Part shown: positions 36,189-43,622 of the stretch, piece after piece
How positions within the stretch are numbered: the stretch's first letter is position 1
Layout of the letters: every line of letters starts with the position of its first letter
Assembly: GCF_011064545.1 (NCBI RefSeq)
Contig: NZ_JAAMFG010000034.1
Location: forward strand, 1 to 64,000
DNA length: 64,000 nt
Direction of reading: 5' to 3'
From: Wenzhouxiangella sp. XN24
GTDB taxonomy: Bacteria > Pseudomonadota > Gammaproteobacteria > Steroidobacterales > XN24
The notes under the pieces: generated by a model
Databases searched by the model: none
Told to the model about the DNA's origin: nothing
The model's input: only the letters and a program-made list of their open reading frames with translations
Translations under genes and position numbers: made by a program

Positions 36189-38339
36189 TTAGGTCTGACT
36201 GTTCAGGCTGGGCTGGCCAGCCGTCGTATTGTCGTGCCGGATGGCGCGACTTGCGGGATCGGGATCGCCGAGGCCCCGGAGAGCCCGCACCAGGAGGCCC
36301 ACCGTCGTGCCGTTGTGCAGGATCGCCGAGACGACGGGAGAGATCATCCCGAACGCGGCGCCGACCATCACTCCGGTGTTGATGCCGATGGCCGCGCGAT
36401 AATTGGTCGCGACCAGCTTCATCGTGCGTTGCGAGATATCGTAGGCATCGACCAGCAGTCCGAGCCGGTCCTCGAGCAGGACGACATCCGCCGTGGCGCG
36501 TGCCAGTTCGGCGCCGCGCGACATGGCGATCCCGACATCGGCTGCAACGAGGGCCGGTCCGTCATTGACCCCGTCGCCCACGAACGCCACGCGGCGCCCC
36601 TCGGCGCGCAGCTGCTCCAGCACGCCTGCCTTGTCTTCAGGTACCTGCTCGGCGAAAACCTCGTCGATGCCGAGCTGCCGTGCCATCGCCTGGGCGCGCT
36701 GCTCGTGATCGCCTGTCAGCAGCACGAGGTGTTTCACGCCGCGTTTGCGCAGCTCCGCGAGCACGGCCGGGGCATCCTCCCGCAAGGTGTCGCGCAGGGC
36801 GATCAGGCCGATGGGTTCATGCCGGGTGCCGATATAAAGCAGCGTCTTGCCTTCATCTTCGAGGGCCTGGATCTGGCTGCGGAACATGTCGAACGACAGG
36901 CCCTCGTGCTCTTCGACGTAGTGGCGGCTGCCGATCAACAGGTGGTCCCCGTTCACCGGACAGCTCATGCCGTGCGCGACGAGATACTCGGCCTCGCCGT
37001 GATCGATGTGGTTGAGTTTTTCTTCCCGGGCCTTGCGAACGATGGCTTCCGCGATCGGATGGGTGGCGTGCTCTTCGATGGATGCCGTGACGGCCAGCAG
37101 GCGGTCCCGCGGCCAGCGCTCCGGGTCGAGGACGACGACATCGGTGACTTCGAGATCGCTGTGGGTCAGGGTGCCCGTCTTGTCGAACACGACGGTGTCG
37201 ATTTCCGCGAGGCGTTCGACGGCTTCCCCGCCCTTGAGCAGGATGCCCTCGGCGGCGGCGCGATACATTCCCGACTTGAAGGCCAGCGGGGTGCCCAGCT
37301 TCAATGCGCAGGAGTAATCCACGAGGAACACCGAGGAAAGGCGGCGCTGGTCGCGGGTTACCAGGTAGATCAGCGCTCCTGTGCCGAGCGTCAGGTACAC
37401 ACGCCGGTCCGCCAGGCGTTCGGCCATCCGCTGGGTTTCCGAAGTCTGTTGCAGGGAGTCGTCGATGAACCGGGCGATTCTTGCGGTGGTGGTCTCGTCG
37501 CCGACGTGACGCGCCTCGATGCGAAGGCGGCCGTCTTCGACGATCGTGCCGGCGATCACGCGATCCATGATCTCCTTGCGCACAGGGACGGACTCCCCGG
37601 TGATATTGGACTGGTTCACCAGCGCGGCGCCATCGAGGACCAGTCCGTCGATTGCGATCTTCTCGCCCGGACCCACCTCGATGCGGTCGCCGGTCACGAC
37701 CTCGTTGTCCGGCAACTGCTTGAGTGTGCCGTCGCGCTCCACCCACGCGAGCACCGGCTCGGGCCGCAGCAGCCGTCGCAGCATCTGGTCGGACTTGCGC
37801 TCGGTCGTTTTCTCCAGGAACTCGCCGAGATGCATGAGAAAGTCGGTCACGTTCGCCGTGAGGTACTCGCCGCGCCAGGCGGACAGCCCGATGGCGGTCG
37901 CATCCAGCACCTCGATCTTCATGCCGCGATGGATCAGTGTATCGACACCCTTGAACAACGTCCCGCTGATGTTCAGGAACGTCAACAGGCGACGCATGGG
38001 CGGTGAAAAGAAGGGCAGGGCGAGGATCAGCAGGCCGGTCGCAAGCATGGGCGCCAGTTCCGCGGGCTCTGCCGGCAAGGATTCTCCGTTTGGAATCTGT
38101 TCACGCCGCAGGCCGCCGAGGAGCGCCAGCATGGCGTCTCGTGTCGCCGGCTCGCCGTCGTATTCCAGCACGATCGAGCGTGCATGGCGGTTCACCCGCA
38201 CGCTCGAAACGCCGCGAACCGACTCCAGCCAGGTCTCGAGCCAGGAGAAATCGATCAGCGGATCGACCAGCATCGGCAAGCGGACGCGCAGCCGCCCCGG
38301 CGTCTCGTGCACCAGCCGAAGTCCGTTGTCGGCGCGCAT
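36189..38339 (-). CDS. fezB: P1B-type metal ATPase, FezB-like (candidate ferrosome iron pump)
   Basis: The 716-residue ATPase from ATG 38339 starts with an arginine-rich HETPGRLRVR motif and a ferredoxin-like HMA fold lacking CxxC. P-type motifs follow: TGES, phosphorylation site DKTGTLT, P1B-specific HP in EHATHPIAEA, and GDGVNDGPAL. The membrane metal-site motif is YSCALK where copper and zinc pumps have CPC or SPC. As I recall, this fits the P1B-6 group that includes FezB of ferrosomes. The frame is open to 38447, but 38339 lies just after the previous stop (38351) and opens the conserved part. It is gene five of six. Iron as substrate is inferred from context, not shown. Confidence 0.82.
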   Translation of the reverse strand: MRADNGLRLVHETPGRLRVRLPMLVDPLIDFSWLETWLESVRGVSSVRVNRHARSIVLEYDGEPATRDAMLALLGGLRREQIPNGESLPAEPAELAPMLATGLLILALPFFSPPMRRLLTFLNISGTLFKGVDTLIHRGMKIEVLDATAIGLSAWRGEYLTANVTDFLMHLGEFLEKTTERKSDQMLRRLLRPEPVLAWVERDGTLKQLPDNEVVTGDRIEVGPGEKIAIDGLVLDGAALVNQSNITGESVPVRKEIMDRVIAGTIVEDGRLRIEARHVGDETTTARIARFIDDSLQQTSETQRMAERLADRRVYLTLGTGALIYLVTRDQRRLSSVFLVDYSCALKLGTPLAFKSGMYRAAAEGILLKGGEAVERLAEIDTVVFDKTGTLTHSDLEVTDVVVLDPERWPRDRLLAVTASIEEHATHPIAEAIVRKAREEKLNHIDHGEAEYLVAHGMSCPVNGDHLLIGSRHYVEEHEGLSFDMFRSQIQALEDEGKTLLYIGTRHEPIGLIALRDTLREDAPAVLAELRKRGVKHLVLLTGDHEQRAQAMARQLGIDEVFAEQVPEDKAGVLEQLRAEGRRVAFVGDGVNDGPALVAADVGIAMSRGAELARATADVVLLEDRLGLLVDAYDISQRTMKLVATNYRAAIGINTGVMVGAAFGMISPVVSAILHNGTTVGLLVRALRGLGDPDPASRAIRHDNTTAGQPSLNSQT

Positions 38340-38350
38340 TCCAGGCGTGC

Positions 38351-38689
38351 TCAGTCGGCGTCCCCGGCGCTGGCGGCGTGCAGTTCTGCTTCCGCGTCGC
38401 GGAAACGCTCCTTCATTTCCTCTACGCCGCCCTGCAGCACCGACCACGCCTTGACCGCGCCTTTGACGGCGGCTTCCTGCACCTCGGGATGGCTGAGCAG
38501 ATAGGCGGCCAGGGCGCCGACGAGGGCGCCCTTGAAGAACCGCGGGTTCGCCAGCGGGCCGGGAGCACTCATGGGAGGCGGGGGTGGCGCTGCGTAAAAG
38601 GTGCCCGGAGGATAGTAGCCGGACGCACGGGATTGTGGCGGCACATAGCCGGGTGGAACACCCTGGTAATAAGCCCGCGGATCATACAT
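38351..38689 (-). CDS. Small Tyr/Pro-rich membrane protein with FKGALVGA motif
   Basis: The 112-residue protein has a Tyr/Pro/Gly-rich N-terminus (MYDPRAYYQGVPPGY), a hydrophobic segment NPRFFKGALVGALAAYLLS (about 50-68), then HPEVQEAAVKGAVKAW and a charged helix. The F-K-G-A-L-V-G-A block and the following helix recur in the 39035 protein, so the two are paralogues. It overlaps the preceding gene by 8 nt and lies 11 nt before the ATPase start. Likely a structural or anchoring protein of the compartment; no family function known to me. Confidence 0.72.
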   Translation of the reverse strand: MYDPRAYYQGVPPGYVPPQSRASGYYPPGTFYAAPPPPPMSAPGPLANPRFFKGALVGALAAYLLSHPEVQEAAVKGAVKAWSVLQGGVEEMKERFRDAEAELHAASAGDAD

Positions 38690-39038
38690 CGCCGCGCTCC
38701 TTGCGTTGCTCGGTGAGCACGTACATGACGGCGGTCCCGGTCGCGAACGTCGCGGCCATGGACGCGGCCGGGTAGCGCGCGAACATGCGTCCGACCGCCG
38801 TGGCGGCCGCCGTCGCGACGCCGGCCTTGAGACCGACCCTGGCGGAATCGACCAGTGCCTGCCGCCAGGTGGATTCGGCGTTGCGGACGCGGTGCAAATT
38901 GAGGGCGGCGGCTCCGGTGGCGCCGATCAAAGCACCGGTCCTGGCCGCGTTGAGCAACATGTTCATGTCGTGCCGCTGCTGCCACGCCTGTTGCTGGTCG
39001 TATTGGACGGGCGCCATAGGATAGTAATAATGGGTCAT
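38682..39038 (-). CDS. Small Gly/Ala-rich membrane protein of the ATPase operon
   Basis: The 118-residue protein starts MTHYYYPMAPVQYDQQQAW, a Tyr/Gln-rich tail. Gly/Ala-rich hydrophobic segments follow (ARTGALIGATGAAALNL; GLKAGVATAAATAVG; ASMAATFATGTAVMYVL) that could form two or three tightly packed helices. The ATG overlaps the previous stop by 4 nt, indicating coupled translation. I recognise no family. Context suggests a membrane component of the putative ferrosome. Confidence 0.72.
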   Translation of the reverse strand: MTHYYYPMAPVQYDQQQAWQQRHDMNMLLNAARTGALIGATGAAALNLHRVRNAESTWRQALVDSARVGLKAGVATAAATAVGRMFARYPAASMAATFATGTAVMYVLTEQRKERGDV

Positions 39039-39661
39039 CGGCCTTGCTCCTCTTCTGCTGCCGCGTCGGTTCCCTGTTCGTCTGCATCTTCGGTGGACTC
39101 TTCGCCGAAGCCGGCCATACCGGCCTTCATTGCGTTTGCGGTCTTGGCCGCGCTGCCCAGCAGGGCGTTGCGCAGATCGTCATTCGTCATCAACAACACG
39201 ATGGCTGCGCCGACCAGTGCTCCTTTCCAGAACTCGCCGTCGTTGAAATTCAAGAAACCCTTCAGGGCACCGAGACCGCTCTGGTCGGCGATCTCGTTCA
39301 TGGCAGCCGAAAGCCCGGCGGCCGCGGCCGGGTCCGGGCCGAAGGGTTGCTGGGGCCCATAGCCAGGAGGATAAGCGCCCCAGCCCGGCGGCATTGGACC
39401 GTAGGCCCCGGGCGGCGGACCGTAGCCGAAACCGGGTCCTTGCGGTCCGCCCCACTGGTTATGCATGTCCGGCCCCGGGCCGAACGGGCCCGCCCCTGGG
39501 CCGTGCTGCATCGCTGGACCGTGAGGACCGGGGCCGGCGCCGTAATGCCCCATGGCGGGACCGTATCCGCCCGCCCACTGACTGGGGTCGCCCTGGAAAC
39601 CCGGCGCATCGGTGCCCGAGCCTGGCCCCGGACCCTTGGCGCCATGTTGCTTGTCATGCAT
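39035..39661 (-). CDS. Gly/Pro/His-rich protein with WKGALVGA membrane segment
   Basis: The 208-residue product from ATG 39661 (GAGAGGG upstream; frame open to 39706) has about 115 residues of Gly/Pro/His/Met/Tyr-rich low-complexity sequence. One hydrophobic segment follows, EFWKGALVGAAIVLLM, then NDDLRNALLGSAAKTANAMK and an acidic tail. The KGALVGA block is shared with the 38351 protein. The His/Met/Asp-rich tail could bind metal or mediate assembly. It is gene two of the six-gene operon. Confidence 0.72.
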   Translation of the reverse strand: MHDKQHGAKGPGPGSGTDAPGFQGDPSQWAGGYGPAMGHYGAGPGPHGPAMQHGPGAGPFGPGPDMHNQWGGPQGPGFGYGPPPGAYGPMPPGWGAYPPGYGPQQPFGPDPAAAAGLSAAMNEIADQSGLGALKGFLNFNDGEFWKGALVGAAIVLLMTNDDLRNALLGSAAKTANAMKAGMAGFGEESTEDADEQGTDAAAEEEQGR

Positions 39662-39680
39662 CTCGTTCAACCCTCTCTTT

Positions 39681-40061
39681 TCATGAGTTACCGTCTGATA
39701 CGGCAACCGGAATTCCTGCGGCTTGCGCCGCGGATACGGCCGAGGCCAGTTCGTTTTCCAGCAGTCGGTTCATCAGGCCGACGGCTGCGGACTCGTGTCC
39801 GAGAATCAAGGTTTCCCACCATTCCGGCTTGATGGTGTCGGGCCGATACTCGACGACCACCGAGCCTGCACTGGGATTGACGCGTACGTCCTTGATGCCG
39901 TCCAGCGCGCGCAGAATCCGGTCGAGCGCCTTGCTGTCCACGGCGCCGAGATCCTTGACGATGGCGGGTCCTGCACGCAGCCGGATGCGACCGGGGATGT
40001 GGTGTGCAATCCGGAGGTGGCGACGCACCGCGAGGAAAGGTCCGAGATCGACCTGCGTCAT
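39681..40061 (-). CDS. HMA-like protein with PGRIRLR motif, first gene of the candidate fez operon
   Basis: The 126-residue product from ATG 40061 contains AHHIPGRIRLRAG (about residues 18-30), then a ferredoxin-like fold (IKDVRVNPSAGSVVVEYR) without CxxC and a helical tail. A longer version from GTG 40130 is open; neither start has a strong ribosome-binding site. The arginine motif is shared with the operon's ATPase and both flanking HMA-like genes. It lies 19 nt before the next gene. The shared motif suggests targeting to a common membrane compartment. Confidence 0.7.
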   Translation of the reverse strand: MTQVDLGPFLAVRRHLRIAHHIPGRIRLRAGPAIVKDLGAVDSKALDRILRALDGIKDVRVNPSAGSVVVEYRPDTIKPEWWETLILGHESAAVGLMNRLLENELASAVSAAQAAGIPVAVSDGNS

Positions 40062-40420
40062 GGGCACCGGGCCCCAGGGCCGGGATTCGGTCGATGGAAT
40101 CGTGAAAAACGAGCACTCATGGTCCAGCACCTGGACGCTGCCGCGTCCTCGAAGTTGTTCCTGGCTGGCTTGGCTGCCGGCCCGCGGAGGACTGCGGGGG
40201 CGCCTGGCTGGCTGGGCTTTATTTCCAGGGCGCCAGTCTAAGCAGGGTGCGGAACAGGGGCAATACTGAAATTACCTAGGCCGGGGAGCCCTCCCGCGCT
40301 GGGAGCCGCCCGAGGCATTCCGGCGGCGAGTTTCTGGCGATGCGCGCACGCTTGAGACCCCGGTCGCCAATAGGGGACGTGTCAAGCTGGCGCACTGACG
40401 CCTCGACTAAGATGGGTACA
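40062..40420. other. Intergenic region upstream of the candidate fez operon
   Basis: About 360 bases between the lipoprotein stop (40421) and the first fez-like gene, all on the minus strand. It should hold the end of the lipoprotein transcript and the operon promoter. A short stem CTCCC/GGGAG lies near 40290-40306. I see no convincing Fur or FNR site and no gene, apart from the open N-terminal extension to 40130. Confidence 0.35.
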
Positions 40421-42931
40421 TCAGTCATTGCCCGCCTCATCCAGCAGGATGTCCGCGAGAAGATCGCTCACACCGTCCTGCACGTCGGATGGTTTCAGGA
40501 CATTGATCGCAGTTTCCCGGTCCTCGCCGTCAATCGTGACAAACGCGGTGTACTGGTCGTTCGAGGCGATGTAGCCGAGGCCGTCGACGGTGGAAATATC
40601 GGCGGTGCCGTCATCTACTTCGGCTTTTACGGATTCAATAACTTCCGTTGTCGGCAGGCGGTCGAGTATTTCCTGGGTGCTGATGACGATATCGCTGGTC
40701 TCCTGGATGCGGTAGACGTTCTGCGACGCGGTGTTGATTGCCGCCGCATTCGAATCGCTCAAGACGGTCTCTGTCCAGGTCCGGTTGTAAACGGTGTAGC
40801 GCCTGTTGAACGGTGAGCCGAAGGTATGCGCGTGGGATGCGGAAATGGTCACCCTCCGGTTCGCATAGGCGGCATCGAGTGCAGCCTTCAGGGCCTCGCG
40901 CAGCGCTTCGTCGTCTGCTTCCTGCGCACGGAGCTTGAGTTCCGCCATGGCCGCTCGCGGCGCCACGATAGCCGCCGCAGACCTGTTGAAAGCGGACGCA
41001 CCCGCGCTGTTGGCAATTGCATTCTCATCCGAAACATCGTCCAGGCAAACGCGGCCGACGAGCACCGAGACACAATTGTTTCTCATGTACGAGAGTGTCC
41101 TGCTCCTCGCATCGCTCCGCGCCGCAGGCGGAATGCCGTCCAGCGTCGCGATCGCGGCATCCATCATCGCCGGTAAGGACTCGCGTAGCCCCCGCAACGA
41201 TACCTCGAACTCGTAGTCTTGCGTCGCCTGCTCGAGGTCCTCGGTCAGCTGCTCGACCTCCGCCAAGCGGCGATCCAGCGCCGCGGACACCGTGTTGTTG
41301 ATGTTGGCGGAAAAGCTTTCCGGGAACTCGACCCGGCCGACCGTTTGATTGTCTGCAAACTCGAGTGAAACGGACAGGGACTGGCCGCCTTCGTCCACGC
41401 TGCCCGTCAGGCCGACCACGTCGTTCTCTACGCTCAGCAGGCCGGCGATCGACGCTTCCGGAAGCTCGCTGCCCCAGGTGCCGTCGAGGAAAATGCCGTA
41501 TTCGCCGTCGCCGTTCAGGTAGCCGCTGCCGGTGGCCGTGGCCGAGGGGCCAATGTTGTAGGGATCGGGGAACAGGGCCTGGTCCGGTTCGATACTCAAG
41601 GCCATGGCGAGCTGCTGGCGGTCAAAGCCGACGTCCAGCGTCGCGCTGACTTGTGCGAGATCGAACGAGAACAGTCCGAAGCCCACCACCGACAGCGCGA
41701 AGTTGAGGTCGCCGTTCAGCCCGCCGCGATACTCGAAGTCGGACTCAAACACATCGTCGAAATTGATGTCGGCATATGTACTGTTTTTGAATACGCCGGT
41801 GCCGCTCACCTCGAACACGTCCACGAACTTTGTGCCAAGGCCGATCGAGCCGTTTTCCAGTTGATGTCCGGTAAAGCTGTCGAGCTCGACGAAGTCCAGC
41901 GCGGGCACGAACGGAATCAGGCCGTTGTCGGATGAACCCATCCCGCGCGAACCAACCAGTGCCGTGCTGCTGAAGTCGTACAGGAACGTGTCGGTCGGAT
42001 CGGTGATCATGAGGATCTGGCCGGTGGCCGGCGTTCCGAGCGTGACCGTCTCCTGCTGTGTCGGGTCGTTGCGATCGGTGATCGTGATGTCGAAGGCCGT
42101 GCCGACATAGAAGACGAAATACTTCGTGTCGTCCATGAGCTGGATGCCGAAATCCGTATCCTCGTTGATTTCGCGCCCGGTCAGCGTCTCGACGACGGCG
42201 CGGACATTGCCGTTGACGGCAACGTTTTCAGAGAGTTGCAGCGGCAGGTCGGTGTCACCATGCAGCAGGTCCAGCTCGCCGTCTTCGCCGAAGATCAGCG
42301 TCAGGGCCGCGTTCCGGAACTCCTGCTCGAACTCGTTGGTCGCAACGACGAGATCACCCACCGACTCGTAGCCATCCGTTATCGGGATGACATCGCCCAT
42401 CGGCGCAAAGCTCGCCCGGCTGAGCCGTTCCGGCATGACGGCGATCGAGAACGGGCTCAGTGACGCCGACAGGCTGCCGTCGCTGACGGAGATCAGGACG
42501 TCCTCGACGGCGCCGATATTCCCGGCGGTGGGGCTGCCGGACAGCTCGCCGGTGTTGGTGTCGAACATCGCCCACAGCGGCGCGTTCTCGATGCTGAACG
42601 TCAGCGCGTCACCGTCCGGGTCGGACGCTGTCGGGGTAAAGCTGTAGCTGTCGCCGACACTGATACTGGCGGCCGGCGATCCCGAGATCGATGGCGCCCC
42701 GTTGGTCGGTGGCGGTGTTCCGCCGGTGCCGCCAGTGCCGCCGGTGCCGCCGGTGCCGCCAGTGCCGCCAGTGCCGCCAGTGCCAGTGCCAGTGCCAGTG
42801 CCGCTGCCAGTGCCGCTGCCAGTGCCAGTGCCGGCATTGCCGTCACTGCCCCCACCGCCCCCACCGCCGCAAGCGGCGAGGAATGCTGTGAACGCCAGGG
42901 CCAGGAGAATTCGTTTCGTTGCCGATTGCAT
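40421..42931 (-). CDS. Lipoprotein with Gly/Thr repeat linker and Ig-like domain
   Basis: The 836-residue product has a lipoprotein signal with lipobox LAAC, a run of seven Gly, a long GTG/GGT repeat linker (about residues 30-72), then an Ig/cadherin-like module (about 78-165: PSISGSPAAS, TASDPDGDALTF, GELSGSPT). The rest is unassigned: beta-rich to about 540, then a helical part with coiled-coil character (LAEVEQLTEDLEQATQDYEF), a Cys pair, and ALREALKAALDAAYA. The N-terminal design copies the lipoprotein at 23399-26626. An ECF sigma gene lies 59 nt upstream on the same strand, so it may be in the same operon or a target of that sigma factor. Confidence 0.75.
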   Translation of the reverse strand: MQSATKRILLALAFTAFLAACGGGGGGGSDGNAGTGTGSGTGSGTGTGTGTGGTGGTGGTGGTGGTGGTGGTPPPTNGAPSISGSPAASISVGDSYSFTPTASDPDGDALTFSIENAPLWAMFDTNTGELSGSPTAGNIGAVEDVLISVSDGSLSASLSPFSIAVMPERLSRASFAPMGDVIPITDGYESVGDLVVATNEFEQEFRNAALTLIFGEDGELDLLHGDTDLPLQLSENVAVNGNVRAVVETLTGREINEDTDFGIQLMDDTKYFVFYVGTAFDITITDRNDPTQQETVTLGTPATGQILMITDPTDTFLYDFSSTALVGSRGMGSSDNGLIPFVPALDFVELDSFTGHQLENGSIGLGTKFVDVFEVSGTGVFKNSTYADINFDDVFESDFEYRGGLNGDLNFALSVVGFGLFSFDLAQVSATLDVGFDRQQLAMALSIEPDQALFPDPYNIGPSATATGSGYLNGDGEYGIFLDGTWGSELPEASIAGLLSVENDVVGLTGSVDEGGQSLSVSLEFADNQTVGRVEFPESFSANINNTVSAALDRRLAEVEQLTEDLEQATQDYEFEVSLRGLRESLPAMMDAAIATLDGIPPAARSDARSRTLSYMRNNCVSVLVGRVCLDDVSDENAIANSAGASAFNRSAAAIVAPRAAMAELKLRAQEADDEALREALKAALDAAYANRRVTISASHAHTFGSPFNRRYTVYNRTWTETVLSDSNAAAINTASQNVYRIQETSDIVISTQEILDRLPTTEVIESVKAEVDDGTADISTVDGLGYIASNDQYTAFVTIDGEDRETAINVLKPSDVQDGVSDLLADILLDEAGND
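42715..42840. repeat. Tandem 9-bp and 6-bp repeats in the lipoprotein linker
   Basis: Units like gtgccgcca and gtgcca repeat about a dozen times and encode the Gly/Thr and Gly/Ser linker. All units are multiples of three, so copy-number change keeps the frame. Confidence 0.75.
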
Positions 42932-42990
42932 GGTCCCGCTCCGATTGTGCTGTCCTTACCGGGGAATGCAGGAAAACCACGCAGATCGGG

Positions 42991-43569
42991 TCACGGGGGT
43001 GGTCCGACGTTGCGCTCCAGGTAAGCGGCGATCCAGGCCTTGCCGAAGCGCAGGGCCCGTTTCGCGGTCGCCTCGGAGATCTCCAGCACCCGGCCGGCCT
43101 CCTTGTAGGTCAAACCGCCGAAATAATGCAGTTCGACGATATCGGCCATGCGCTTGTCCTCCCGGGCGAGTTCGCACAGTGCGCGGTCGAGGTCGATGAC
43201 GTCTTCGGCCTTCTCCCTGTCGCGCACGGTCGCCTCGTCGAAAGTCACGCGAACGGCATCGCCGCCGCGTTTCTCCGCCGCTTTTGCGTTGGCGTGGTTA
43301 AGGAGGATGCGGCGCATCATGCGGGCCGCGAGCGCATAGAAGTGGGCGCGGCTGTCCCAGTCGACCGACGCATTGACGAGTTGCAGGTACGCTTCGTGCA
43401 CAACCGCGGTCGCCTGCAGCGTGTGGCCGCCTCGCTCCTGCCGGAACGCATTGCCCGCAAGCTTTCGAAGTTCGTCGTAGACCAGCGGCGCCAGTGCCGC
43501 AAACGCCGCTTCGTCGCCATCGCTCCAGCGCTTCAGCAGTTGCGTTATTTGTCGGTCATCTGCGCTCAT
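42991..43569 (-). CDS. ECF sigma factor of the kinase-linked (Sig-70 X6-type) group
   Basis: The 192-residue sigma factor has region 2 (about 18-90) and region 4 (about 125-180) with the same diagnostic segments as the 26814 factor: LVYDELRKLAG, HTLQATAVVHEAYL, ELHYFGGLTYKEAGRVLEISEATA. It is divergent from a Ser/Thr kinase-TPR gene (53 nt between starts) and upstream of the Ig-like lipoprotein. It is clearly a paralogue of the first module's sigma factor but arranged differently. Confidence 0.9.
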   Translation of the reverse strand: MSADDRQITQLLKRWSDGDEAAFAALAPLVYDELRKLAGNAFRQERGGHTLQATAVVHEAYLQLVNASVDWDSRAHFYALAARMMRRILLNHANAKAAEKRGGDAVRVTFDEATVRDREKAEDVIDLDRALCELAREDKRMADIVELHYFGGLTYKEAGRVLEISEATAKRALRFGKAWIAAYLERNVGPPP

Positions 43570-43622
43570 CCATGTATTATGCCCCCGTCAAGGCGGCGAA
43601 AAGCCACTATCGGCGAGAGCTC

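Noticed and set aside
36177-38006. 609-codon plus-strand open frame
   Set aside because: Antisense shadow of the FezB-like ATPase gene.
34634-40130. Magnetosome or encapsulin gene cluster
   Set aside because: No Mam-type proteins, no encapsulin shell fold and no ferritin-like cargo are seen; the ATPase plus PGRxRxR proteins fit a ferrosome better.
42715-42840. Possible CRISPR-like repeat array
   Set aside because: Units are 6-9 bp, contiguous and in frame with a lipoprotein linker; there are no spacers.
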